A stretch of DNA of 64,000 nt from Siphonodentalium dalli (taxonomy: Eukaryota > Mollusca > Scaphopoda > Gadilida > Siphonodentaliidae), in the NCBI GenBank assembly GCA_032622095.1, contig CP136069.1, forward strand, positions 161,065,043 through 161,129,042, given 5' to 3'. Positions 41,901 through 55,862 of this stretch are shown in pieces. Below the pieces are notes generated by a model. It was given only the letters and a program-made list of their open reading frames with translations, ran no database searches and had not been told where the DNA came from. The translations under genes and the position numbers were made by a program. Within the stretch, counting starts at the first letter, position 1; each line of letters begins with the position of its first letter.

Positions 41901-42982
41901 ATCATGGCATCCTATGTTAAATCAATCAGCACAGTATCATGGCATCCTATGTTAAATCAATCAGCACTGTATCATAGCATCCTATTTTAAATCAATCAGC
42001 ACGGTATCATGGCATCCTATGTTACATCAATCAGCACGGTATCATAGCATCCTATGTTAAATCAATCAGCACGGTATCATAGCATCCTATGTTAAATCAA
42101 TCAGCACGGTATCATAGCATCCTATGTTAAATCAATCAGCACGGTATCATGGTATCCTATGTTAAATCAATCAGCACGGTATCATGGCGTCCTATGTTAA
42201 ATCAATCAGCACTGTATCATGGTATCCTATGTTAAATCAATCAGCACGGTATCATGGCATCCTATGTTAAATCAATCAGCACGGTATCATAGCATCCTAT
42301 GTTAAATCAATCAGCACTGTATCATAGCATCCTATGTTAAATCAATCAGCACGGTATCATAGCATCCTATGTTAAATCAATCAGCACTGTATCATAGCAT
42401 CCTATGTTAAATCAATCAGCACGGTATCATAGCATCCTATGTTAAATCAATCAGCACTGTATCATAGCATCCTATGTTAAATCAATCAGCACGGTATCAT
42501 GGTATCCTATGTTAAATCAATCAGCACGGTATCATAGCATCCTATGTTAAATCAATCAGCACGGTATCATGGCATCCTATGTTAAATCAATCAGCACGGT
42601 ATCATGGCGTCCTATGTTAAATCAATCAGCACGGTATCATGGCATCCTATGTTAAATCAATCAGCACGGTATCATGGCATCCTATGTTAAATCAATCAGC
42701 ACGGTATCATGGCATCCTATGTTAAATCAATCAGCACGGTATCATAGCATCCTATGTTAAATCAATCAGCACTGTATCATAGCATCCTATGTTAAATCAA
42801 TCAGCACGGTATCATGGTATCCTATGTTACATCAATCAGCACTGTATCATAGCATCCTATGTTAAATCAATCAGCACGGTATCATGGCATCCTATGTTAA
42901 ATCAATCAGCACGGTATCATGGCATCCTATGTTAAATCAATCAGCACGGTATCATGGCATCCTATGTTAAATCAATCAGCAC

Positions 42983-43157
42983 TGTAATATGGTATCCTAT
43001 GTTAAATCAATCAGTACGGTATCATGGCATCCTATGTTAAATCAATCAGCACTGTAATATGGTATCCTATGTTAAATCAATCAGCACGGTATCATGGCAT
43101 CCTATGTTAAATCAATCAGCACTGTAATATGGTATCCTATGTTAAATCAATCAGCAC
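42983..43157 (+). repeat. Three 70-bp dimers carrying the rare TAATAT variant
   Basis: Units with TGTAATATGG in place of TGTATCATGG start at 42983, 43053 and 43123, alternating with G1 units. The same two-base variant occurs once more, at 28843. Confidence 0.9.
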
Positions 43158-43612
43158 GGTATCATGGCATCCTATGTTAAATCAATCAGCACGGTATCAT
43201 GGCATCCTATGTTAAATCAATCAGCACGGTATCATGGCATCCTATGTTAAATCAATCAGCACGGTATCATGGCATCCTATGTTAAATCAATCAGCACGGT
43301 ATCATGGCATCCTATGTTAAATCAATCAGTACGGTATCATGGCATCCTATGTTAAATCAATCAGCACTGTATCATGGTATCCTATGTTAAATCAATCAGC
43401 ACGGTATCATGGTATCCTATGTTAAATCAATCAGTACGGTATCATGGCATCCTATGTTAAATCAATCAGCACGGTATCATAGCATCCTATGTTAAATCAA
43501 TCAGCACGGTATCATGGCATCCTATGTTAAATCAATCAGCACTGTATCATGGTATCCTATGTTAAATCAATCAGCACTGTATCATAGCATCCTATGTTAA
43601 ATCAATCAGCAC

Positions 43613-46587
43613 GGTATCATGGCATCCTATGTTAAATCAATCAGCACTGTATCATGGTATCCTATGTTAAATCAATCAGCACGGTATCATGGCATCCTAT
43701 GTTAAATCAATCAGCACTGTATCATGGTATCCTATGTTAAATCAATCAGCACTGTATCATAGCATCCTATGTTAAATCAATCAGCACGGTATCATAGCAT
43801 CCTATGTTAAATCAATCAGCACGGTATCATAGCATCCTATGTTAAATCAATCAGCACGGTATCATGGCATCCTATGTTAAATCAATCAGCACTGTATCAT
43901 GGTATCCTATGTTAAATCAATCAGCACGGTATCATGGCATCCTATGTTAAATCAATCAGCACTGTATCATGGTATCCTATGTTAAATCAATCAGCACTGT
44001 ATCATAGCATCCTATGTTAAATCAATCAGCACGGTATCATAGCATCCTATGTTAAATCAATCAGCACGGTATCATAGCATCCTATGTTAAATCAATCAGC
44101 ACGGTATCATAGCATCCTATGTTAAATCAATCAGCACTGTATCATAGCATCCTATGTTAAATCAATCAGCACGGTATCATAGCATCCTATGTTAAATCAA
44201 TCAGCACTGTATCATGGTATCCTATGTTAAATCAATCAGCACTGTATCATAGCATCCTATGTTAAATCAATCAGCACGGTATCATGGCATCCTATGTTAA
44301 ATCAATCAGCACTGTATCATGGTATCCTATGTTAAATCAATCAGCACGGTATCATAGCATCCTATGTTAAATCAATCAGCACGGTATCATAGCATCCTAT
44401 GTTAAATCAATCAGCACGGTATCATAGCATCCTATGTTAAATCAATCAGCACGGTATCATAGCATCCTATGTTAAATCAATCAGCACGGTATCATAGCAT
44501 CCTATGTTAAATCAATCAGCACGGTATCATAGCATCCTATGTTAAATCAATCAGCACGGTATCATGGCATCCTATGTTAAATCAATCAGCACTGTATCAT
44601 GGTATCCTATGTTAAATCAATCAGCACGGTATCATGGTATCCTATGTTAAATCAATCAGCACGGTATCATGGCATCCTATGTTAAATCAATCAGCACTGT
44701 ATCATGGTATCCTATGTTAAATCAATCAGCACGGTATCATGGCATCCTATGTTAAATCAATCAGCACTGTATCATGGTATCCTATGTTAAATCAATCAGC
44801 ACTGTATCATAGCATCCTATGTTAAATCAATCAGCACGGTATCATGGCATCCTATGTTAAATCAATCAGCACGGTATCATGGCATCCTATGTTAAATCAA
44901 TCAGCACGGTATCATGGTATCCTATGTTAAATCAATCAGCACGGTATCATGGCATCCTATGTTAAATCAATCAGCACGGTATCATGGTATCCTATGTTAA
45001 ATCAATCAGCACGGTATCATGGCATCCTATGTTAAATCAATCAGCACTGTATCATGGTATCCTATGTTAAATCAATCAGCACGGTATCATGGTATCCTAT
45101 GTTAAATCAATCAGCACTGTATCATAGCATCCTATGTTAAATCAATCAGCACGGTATCATAGCATCCTATGTTAAATCAATCAGCACGGTATCATAGCAT
45201 CCTATGTTAAATCAATCAGCACGGTATCATAGCATCCTATGTTAAATCAATCAGCACGGTATCATAGCATCCTATGTTAAATCAATCAGCACGGTATCAT
45301 GGCATCCTATGTTAAATCAATCAGCACTGTATCATGGTATCCTATGTTAAATCAATCAGCACTGTATCATAGCATCCTATGTTAAATCAATCAGCACGGT
45401 ATCATAGCATCCTATGTTAAATCAATCAGCACGGTATCATAGCATCCTATGTTAAATCAATCAGCACGGTATCATAGCATCCTATGTTAAATCAATCAGC
45501 ACGGTATCATGGCATCCTATGTTAAATCAATCAGCACTGTATCATGGTATCCTATGTTAAATCAATCAGCACGGTATCATGGCATCCTATGTTAAATCAA
45601 TCAGCACTGTATCATGGTATCCTATGTTAAATCAATCAGCACTGTATCATAGCATCCTATGTTAAATCAATCAGCACGGTATCATAGCATCCTATGTTAA
45701 ATCAATCAGCACGGTATCATAGCATCCTATGTTAAATCAATCAGCACGGTATCATAGCATCCTATGTTAAATCAATCAGCACTGTATCATAGCATCCTAT
45801 GTTAAATCAATCAGCACGGTATCATAGCATCCTATGTTAAATCAATCAGCACTGTATCATGGTATCCTATGTTAAATCAATCAGCACTGTATCATAGCAT
45901 CCTATGTTAAATCAATCAGCACGGTATCATGGCATCCTATGTTAAATCAATCAGCACTGTATCATGGTATCCTATGTTAAATCAATCAGCACGGTATCAT
46001 GGCATCCTATGTTAAATCAATCAGCACTGTATCATGGTATCCTATGTTAAATCAATCAGCACTGTATCATAGCATCCTATGTTAAATCAATCAGCACGGT
46101 ATCATAGCATCCTATGTTAAATCAATCAGCACGGTATCATAGCATCCTATGTTAAATCAATCAGCACGGTATCATGGCATCCTATGTTAAATCAATCAGC
46201 ACTGTATCATGGTATCCTATGTTAAATCAATCAGCACGGTATCATGGCATCCTATGTTAAATCAATCAGCACTGTATCATGGTATCCTATGTTAAATCAA
46301 TCAGCACTGTATCATAGCATCCTATGTTAAATCAATCAGCACGGTATCATAGCATCCTATGTTAAATCAATCAGCACGGTATCATAGCATCCTATGTTAA
46401 ATCAATCAGCACGGTATCATAGCATCCTATGTTAAATCAATCAGCACTGTATCATAGCATCCTATGTTAAATCAATCAGCACGGTATCATAGCATCCTAT
46501 GTTAAATCAATCAGCACTGTATCATAGCATCCTATGTTAAATCAATCAGCACTGTATCATAGCATCCTATGTTAAATCAATCAGCAC
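43613..46587 (+). repeat. HOR region of 12-monomer (420-bp) and 7-monomer (245-bp) units
   Basis: Types: A = G1-G9-C11, B = T1-G9-T11, C = T1-A9-C11, D = G1-A9-C11. The order ABABCDDDCDBC occurs at 43858-44277 and 45503-45922, and with one change (ABABCDDDCDCC) at 46168-46587. The truncated ABABCDD occurs at 43613 and 45923. Position 23 is A throughout. Confidence 0.88.
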
Positions 46588-49500
46588 GGTATCATAGCAT
46601 CCTATGTTAAATCAATCAGCACGGTATCATAGCATCCTATGTTAAATCAATCAGCACGGTATCATGGCATCCTATGTTAAATCAATCAGCACTGTATCAT
46701 AGCATCCTATGTTAAATCAATCAGCACGGTATCATAGCATCCTATGTTAAATCAATCAGCACTGTATCATAGCATCCTATGTTAAATCAATCAGCACGGT
46801 ATCATGGTATCCTATGTTAAATCAATCAGCACGGTATCATAGCATCCTATGTTAAATCAATCAGCACGGTATCATAGCATCCTATGTTAAATCAATCAGC
46901 ACTGTATCATAGCATCCTATGTTAAATCAATCAGCACGGTATCATGGTATCCTATGTTAAATCAATCAACACGGTATCATAGCATCCTATGTTAAATCAA
47001 TCAGCACTGTATCATAGCATCCTATGTTAAATCAATCAGCACGGTATCATAGCATCCTATGTTAAATCAATCAGCACGGTATCATAGCATCCTATGTTGA
47101 ATCAATCAGCACGGTATCATGGCATCCTATGTTAAATCAATCAGCACTGTATCATAGCATCCTATGTTAAATCAATCAGCACGGTATCATGGCATCCTAT
47201 GTTAAATCAATCAGCACGGTATCATGGCATCCTATGTTAAATCAATCAGCACGGTATCATGGTATCCTATGTTAAATCAATCAGCACTGTATCATGGCAT
47301 CCTATGTTAAATCAATCAGCACGGTATCATGGTATCCTATGTTAAATCAATCAGCACGGTATCATGGTATCCTATGTTAAATCAATCAGCACTGTATCAT
47401 AGCATCCTATGTTAAATCAATCAGCACTGTATCATAGCATCCTATGTTAAATCAATCAGCACGGTATCATAGCATCCTATGTTAAATCAATCAGCACGGT
47501 ATCATGGCATCCTATGTTACATCAATCAGCACGGTATCATGGTATCCTATGTTAAATCAATCAGCACAGTATCATGGCATCCTATGTTAAATCAATCAGC
47601 ACTGTATCATAGCATCCTATGTTAAATCAATCAGCACGGTATCATGGCATCCTATGTTAAATCAATCAGCACGGTATCATAGCATCCTATGTTAAATCAA
47701 TCAGCACGGTATCATGGTATCCTATGTTAAATCAATCAGCACGGTATCATGGCATCCTATGTTAAATCAATCAGCACGGTATCATGGTATCCTATGTTAA
47801 ATCAATCAGCACGGTATCATGGCGTCCTATGTTAAATCAATCAGCACGGTATCATAGCATCCTATGTTAAATCAATCAGCACGGTATCATGGTATCCTAT
47901 GTTAAATCAATCAGCACGGTATCATGGCGTCCTATGTTAAATCAATCAGCACTGTATCATGGTATCCTATGTTAAATCAATCAGCACGGTATCATGGTAT
48001 CCTATGTTAAATCAATCAGCACGGTATCATGGTATCCTATGTTAAATCAATCAGCACGGTATCATAGCATCCTATGTTAAATCAATCAGCACTGTATCAT
48101 AGCATCCTATGTTAAATCAATCAGCACGGTATCATAGCATCCTATGTTAAATCAATCAGCACTGTATCATAGCATCCTATGTTAAATCAATCAGCACGGT
48201 ATCATAGCATCCTATGTTAAATCAATCAGCACTGTATCATAGCATCCTATGTTAAATCAATCAGCACGGTATCATGGTATCCTATGTTACATCAATCAGC
48301 ACTGTATCATAGCATCCTATGTTAAATCAATCAGCACGGTATCATAGCATCCTATGTTAAATCAATCAGCACGGTATCATGGTATCCTATGTTAAATCAA
48401 TCAGCACGGTATCATGGTATCCTATGTTAAATCAATCAGCACGGTATCATAGCATCCTATGTTAAATCAATCAGCACGGTATCATGGTATCCTATGTTAA
48501 ATCAATCAGCACTGTATCATGGCATCCTATGTTAAATCAATCAGCACGGTATCATGGCATCCTATGTTACATCAATCAGCACGGTATCATGGTATCCTAT
48601 GTTATATCAATCAGCACTGTATCATGGCATCCTATGTTACATCAATCAGCACGGTATCATGGCATCCTATGTTACATCAATCAGCACGGTATCATGGTAT
48701 CCTATGTTAAATCAATCAGCACGGTATCATAGCATCCTATGTTAAATCAATCAGCACTGTATCATAGCATCCTATGTTAAATCAATCAGCACGGTATCAT
48801 AGCATCCTATGTTAAATCAATCAGCACTGTATCATAGCATCCTATGTTGAATCAATCAGCACTGTATCATAGCATCCTATGTTAAATCAATCAGCACAGT
48901 ATCATGGCATCCTATGTTAAATCAATCAGCACTGTATCATAGCATCCTATGTTAAATCAATCAGCACTGTATCATGGCATCCTATGTTAAATCAATCAGC
49001 ACTGTATCATGGCATCCTATGTTAAATCAATCAGCACGGTATCATGGCATCCTATGTTAAATCAATCAGCACTGTATCATGGCATCCTATGTTATATCAA
49101 TCAGCACGGTATCATGGTATCCTATGTTAAATCAATCAGCACGGTATCATGGTATCCTATGTTAAATCAATCAGCACTGTATCATAGCATCCTATGTTAA
49201 ATCAATCAGCACAGTATCATGGCATCCTATGTTAAATCAATCAGCACTGTATCATGGCATCCTATGTTAAATCAATCAGCACTGTATCATGGCATCCTAT
49301 GTTATATCAATCAGCACGGTATCATGGTATCCTATGTTAAATCAATCAGCACGGTATCATGGTATCCTATGTTAAATCAATCAGCACTGTATCATAGCAT
49401 CCTATGTTAAATCAATCAGCACGGTATCATGGTATCCTATGTTAAATCAATCAGCACTGTATCATAGCATCCTATGTTAAATCAATCAGCACTGTATCAT

Positions 49501-52327
49501 GGCATCCTATGTTAAATCAATCAGCACTGTATCATAGCATCCTATGTTAAATCAATCAGCACTGTATCATGGCATCCTATGTTAAATCAATCAGCACTGT
49601 ATCATGGCATCCTATGTTAAATCAATCAGCACGGTATCATGGCATCCTATGTTAAATCAATCAGCACTGTATCATGGCATCCTATGTTATATCAATCAGC
49701 ACGGTATCATGGTATCCTATGTTAAATCAATCAGCACGGTATCATGGTATCCTATGTTAAATCAATCAGCACTGTATCATAGCATCCTATGTTAAATCAA
49801 TCAGCACAGTATCATGGCATCCTATGTTGAATCAATCAGCACTGTATCATAGCATCCTATGTTAAATCAATCAGCACTGTATCATAGCATCCTATGTTAA
49901 ATCAATCAGCACTGTATCATAGCATCCTATGTTAAATCAATCAGCACAGTATCATGGCATCCTATGTTGAATCAATCAGCACTGTATCATAGCATCCTAT
50001 GTTAAATCAATCAGCACTGTATCATAGCATCCTATGTTAAATCAATCAGCACTGTATCATAGCATCCTATGTTAAATCAATCAGCACGGTATCATGGTAT
50101 CCTATGTTAAATCAATCAGCACTGTATCATGGCATCCTATGTTAAATCAATCAGCACGGTATCATGGTATCCTATGTTAAATCAATCAGCACTGTATCAT
50201 AGCATCCTATGTTAAATCAATCAGCACAGTATCATGGCATCCTATGTTGAATCAATCAGCACTGTATCATAGCATCCTATGTTAAATCAATCAGCACTGT
50301 ATCATAGCATCCTATGTTAAATCAATCAGCACTGTATCATGGTATCCTATGTTAAATCAATCAGCACTGTATCATAGCATCCTATGTTAAATCAATCAGC
50401 ACGGTATCATAGCATCCTATGTTAAATCAATCAGCACGGTATCATGACATCCTATGTTAAATCAATCAGCACGGTATCATAGCATCCTATGTTAAATCAA
50501 TCAGCACTGTATCATAGCATCCTATGTTAAATCAATCAGCACGGTATCATGGCATCCTATGTTAAATCAATCAGCACGGTATCATGGCATCCTATGTTAA
50601 ATCAATCAGCACGGTATCATGGTATCCTATGTTAAATCAATCAGCACTGTATCATGGTATCCTATGTTAAATCAATCAGCACTGTATCATGGCATCCTAT
50701 GTTAAATCAATCAGCACGGTATCATGGTATCCTATGTTAAATCAATCAGCACGGTATCATAGCATCCTATGTTAAATCAATCAGCACTGTATCATGGCAT
50801 CCTATGTTAAATCAATCAGCACGGTATCATGGTATCCTATGTTAAATCAATCAGCACGGTATCATGGCATCCTATGTTAAATCAATCAGCACGGTATCAT
50901 GGTATCCTATGTTAAATCAATCAGCACGGTATCATAGCATCCTATGTTAAATCAATCAGCACTGTATCATGGCATCCTATGTTGAATCAATCAGCACGGT
51001 ATCATGGCATCCTATGTTAAATCAATCAGCACGGTATCATGGCATCCTATGTTACATCAATCAACACTGTATCATAGCATCCTATGTTAAATCAATCAGC
51101 ACAGTATCATGGCATCCTATGTTGAATCAATCAGCACTGTATCATAGCATCCTATGTTAAATCAATCAGCACGGTATCATGGTATCCTATGTTAAATCAA
51201 TCAGCACTGTATCATAGCATCCTATGTTAAATCAATCAGCACTGTATCATAGCATCCTATGTTAAATCAATCAGCACGGTATCATGGTATCCTATGTTAA
51301 ATCAATCAGCACTGTATCATAGCATCCTATGTTAAATCAATCAGCACGGTATCATAGCATCCTATGTTAAATCAATCAGCACGGTATCATGGTATCCTAT
51401 GTTAAATCAATCAACACGGTATCATAGCATCCTATGTTAAATCAATCAACACGGTATCATAGCATCCTATGTTAAATCAATCAGCACGGTATCATAGCAT
51501 CCTATGTTAAATCAATCAGCACTGTATCATAGCATCCTATGTTAAATCAATCAGCACGGTATCATAGCATCCTATGTTAAATCAATCAGCACTGTATCAT
51601 AGCATCCTATGTTAAATCAATCAGCACGGTATCATGGCATCCTATGTTAAATCAATCAGCACTGTATCATAGCATCCTATGTTAAATCAATCAGCACTGT
51701 ATCATAGCATCCTATGTTAAATCAATCAGCACGGTATCATGGCATCCTATGTTAAATCAATCAGCACTGTATCATGGCATCCTATGTTAAATCAATCAGC
51801 ACGGTATCATGGTATCCTATGTTACATCAATCAGCACGGTATCATAGCATCCTATGTTAAATCAATCAGCACGGTATCATGGCATCCTATGTTAAATCAA
51901 TCAGCACGGTATCATGGCATCCTATGTTAAATCAATCAGTACGGTATCATGGTATCCTATGTTAAATCAATCAACACTGTATCATGGCATCCTATGTTAA
52001 ATCAATCAGCACGGTATCATGGTATCCTATGTTAAATCAATCAGCACGGTATCATGGCATCCTATGTTAAATCAATCAGCACTGTATCATGGCATCCTAT
52101 GTTAAATCAATCAGCACGGTATCATGGCATCCTATGTTAAATCAATCAGCACGGTATCATGGCATCCTATGTTAAATCAATCAGTACGGTATCATGGTAT
52201 CCTATGTTAAATCAATCAACACTGTATCATGGCATCCTATGTTAAATCAATCAGCACGGTATCATGGTATCCTATGTTAAATCAATCAGCACGGTATCAT
52301 GGCAACCTATGTTAAATCAATCAGCAC

Positions 52328-52992
52328 GGTATCATGGTATCCTATGTTATATCAATCAGCACGGTATCATGGTATCCTATGTTATATCAATCAGCACGGT
52401 ATCATGGCATCCTATGTTAAATCAATCAGCACTGTATCATGGCATCCTATGTTAAATCAATCAGCACGGTATCATGGTATCCTATGTTATATCAATCAGC
52501 ACTGTATCATGGCATCCTATGTTAAATCAATCAGCACGGTATCATGGTATCCTATGTTATATCAATCAGCACGGTATCATGGTATCCTATGTTATATCAA
52601 TCAGCACGGTATCATGGCATCCTATGTTAAATCAATCAGCACGGTATCATGGCATCCTATGTTAAATCAATCAGCACGGTATCATGGTATCCTATGTTAT
52701 ATCAATCAGCACGGTATCATGGTATCCTATGTTATATCAATCAGCACGGTATCATGGCATCCTATGTTAAATCAATCAGCACTGTATCATGGCATCCTAT
52801 GTTAAATCAATCAGCACGGTATCATGGTATCCTATGTTATATCAATCAGCACTGTATCATGGCATCCTATGTTAAATCAATCAGCACGGTATCATGGTAT
52901 CCTATGTTATATCAATCAGCACGGTATCATGGCATCCTATGTTAAATCAATCAGCACGGTATCATGGCATCCTATGTTAAATCAATCAGCAC
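52328..52992 (+). repeat. HOR: 350-bp (ten-monomer) units with TTATATC markers
   Basis: With Y = G1-T11-T23, A = G1-C11-A23 and F = T1-C11-A23, the order is YYAFYFYYAA from 52328 and YYAFYFYAA from 52678. The second copy lacks one Y. This HOR produces the longest chance reading frame of the window, 168 codons at 52299-52805. Confidence 0.88.
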
Positions 52993-54007
52993 GGTATCAT
53001 GGCATCCTATGTTACATCAATCAGCACTGTATCATGGTATCCTATGTTATATCAATCAGCACGGTATCATGGCATCCTATGTTAAATCAATCAGTACGGT
53101 ATCATGGCATCCTATGTTAAATCAATCAGCACGGTATCATGGCATCCTATGTTAAATCAATCAGTACGGTATCATGGCATCCTATGTTAAATCAATCAGC
53201 ACGGTATCATGGCGTCCTATGTTAAATCAATCAACACTGTATCATGGCATCCTATGTTAAATCAATCAACACTGTATCATGGCATCCTATGTTAAATCAA
53301 TCAGCACGGTATCATGGTATCCTATGTTAAATCAATCAGTACGGTATCATGGTATCCTATGTTAAATCAATCAACACTGTATCATGGCATCCTATGTTAA
53401 ATCAATCAGCACGGTATCATGGCATCCTATGTTAAATCAATCAACACTGTATCATGGCATCCTATGTTAAATCAATCAACACTGTATCATGGCATCCTAT
53501 GTTAAATCAATCAGCACGGTATCATGGTATCCTATGTTAAATCAATCAGTACGGTATCATGGTATCCTATGTTAAATCAATCAACACTGTATCATGGCAT
53601 CCTATGTTAAATCAATCAGTACGGTATCATGGCATCCTATGTTAAATCAATCAGCACGGTATCATGGCATCCTATGTTAAATCAATCAACACTGTATCAT
53701 GGCATCCTATGTTAAATCAATCAGTACGGTATCATGGCATCCTATGTTAAATCAATCAGTACGGTATCATGGTATCCTATGTTAAATCAATCAACACTGT
53801 ATCATGGTATCCTATGTTAAATCAATCAGCACTGTATCATGGTATCCTATGTTAAATCAATCAGTACGGTATCATGGTATCCTATGTTAAATCAATCAGT
53901 ACGGTATCATGGTATCCTATGTTAAATCAATCAACACTGTATCATGGCATCCTATGTTAAATCAATCAGCACGGTATCATGGTATCCTATGTTAAATCAA
54001 TCAGCAC

Positions 54008-55862
54008 TGTATCGTGGCATCCTATGTTAAATCAATCAGCACGGTATCATGGTATCCTATGTTAAATCAATCAGCACGGTATCATGGTATCCTATGTTAA
54101 ATCAATCAACACTGTATCATGGTATCCTATGTTAAATCAATCAGCACTGTATCATGGTATCCTATGTTAAATCAATCAGTACGGTATCATGGTATCCTAT
54201 GTTAAATCAATCAGTACGGTATCATGGTATCCTATGTTAAATCAATCAACACTGTATCATGGCATCCTATGTTAAATCAATCAACACTGTATCATGGCAT
54301 CCTATGTTAAATCAATCAGCACGGTATCATGGTATCCTATGTTAAATCAATCAGCACTGTATCGTGGCATCCTATGTTAAATCAATCAGCACGGTATCAT
54401 GGTATCCTATGTTAAATCAATCAGCACGGTATCATGGTATCCTATGTTAAATCAATCAACACTGTATCATGGTATCCTATGTTAAATCAATCAGCACTGT
54501 ATCATGGTATCCTATGTTAAATCAATCAGTACGGTATCATGGTATCCTATGTTAAATCAATCAGTACGGTATCATGGTATCCTATGTTAAATCAATCAAC
54601 ACTGTATCATGGCATCCTATGTTAAATCAATCAGCACGGTATCATGGTATCCTATGTTAAATCAATCAGCACGGTATCATGGTATCCTATGTTAAATCAA
54701 TCAACACTGTATCATGGCATCCTATGTTAAATCAATCAACACTGTATCATGGCATCCTATGTTAAATCAATCAGCACGGTATCATGGTATCCTATGTTAA
54801 ATCAATCAACACTGTATCATGGCATCCTATGTTAAATCAATCAACACTGTATCATGGTATCCTATGTTAAATCAATCAACACTGTATCATGGCATCCTAT
54901 GTTAAATCAATCAGCACGGTATCATGGTATCCTATGTTAAATCAATCAACACTGTATCATGGCATCCTATGTTAAATCAATCAGCACGGTATCATGGTAT
55001 CCTATGTTAAATCAATCAACACTGTATCATGGCATCCTATGTTAAATCAATCAGCACGGTATCATGGTATCCTATGTTAAATCAATCAACACTGTATCAT
55101 GGCATCCTATGTTAAATCAATCAACACTGTATCATGGCATCCTATGTTAAATCAATCAGCACGGTATCATGGTATCCTATGTTAAATCAATCAACACTGT
55201 ATCATGGCATCCTATGTTAAATCAATCAACACTGTATCATGGCATCCTATGTTAAATCAATCAGCACAGTATCATGGTATCCTATGTTAAATCAATCAAC
55301 ACTGTATCATGGCATCCTATGTTAAATCAATCAACACTGTATCATGGTATCCTATGTTAAATCAATCAACACTGTATCATGGCATCCTATGTTAAATCAA
55401 TCAGCACGGTATCATGGTATCCTATGTTAAATCAATCAATACTGTATCATGGCATCCTATGTTAAATCAATCAGCACGGTATCATGGTATCCTATGTTAA
55501 ATCAATCAGCACTGTATCGTGGCATCCTATGTTAAATCAATCAGCACGGTATCATGGTATCCTATGTTAAATCAATCAGCACGGTATCATGGTATCCTAT
55601 GTTAAATCAATCAACACTGTATCATGGTATCCTATGTTAAATCAATCAGCACTGTATCATGGTATCCTATGTTAAATCAATCAGTACGGTATCATGGTAT
55701 CCTATGTTAAATCAATCAGTACGGTATCATGGTATCCTATGTTAAATCAATCAACACTGTATCATGGCATCCTATGTTAAATCAATCAGCACGGTATCAT
55801 GGTATCCTATGTTAAATCAATCAGCACGGTATCATGGTATCCTATGTTAAATCAATCAACAC
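54008..55862 (+). repeat. HOR: 350-bp units marked by CGTGG, with a displaced third copy
   Basis: Rare TGTATCGTGG units start at 54008, 54358 and 55513. The six following monomers, including two CAGTAC units in a row and two CAACAC units, match type for type in all three. Copies two and three match over ten monomers. Spacing is 350 bp, then 1,155 bp. Confidence 0.88.

Noticed and set aside
52299-52805. 168-codon plus-strand reading frame, and dozens of 63-137-codon frames like it, as protein-coding genes
   Set aside because: They are a 35-bp repeat read in three shifting frames (35 is 2 mod 3), always giving the same 35-residue pattern. They start and end wherever TAA or TAG variants fall, have no unique sequence, splice or promoter context, and overlap one another in other frames.
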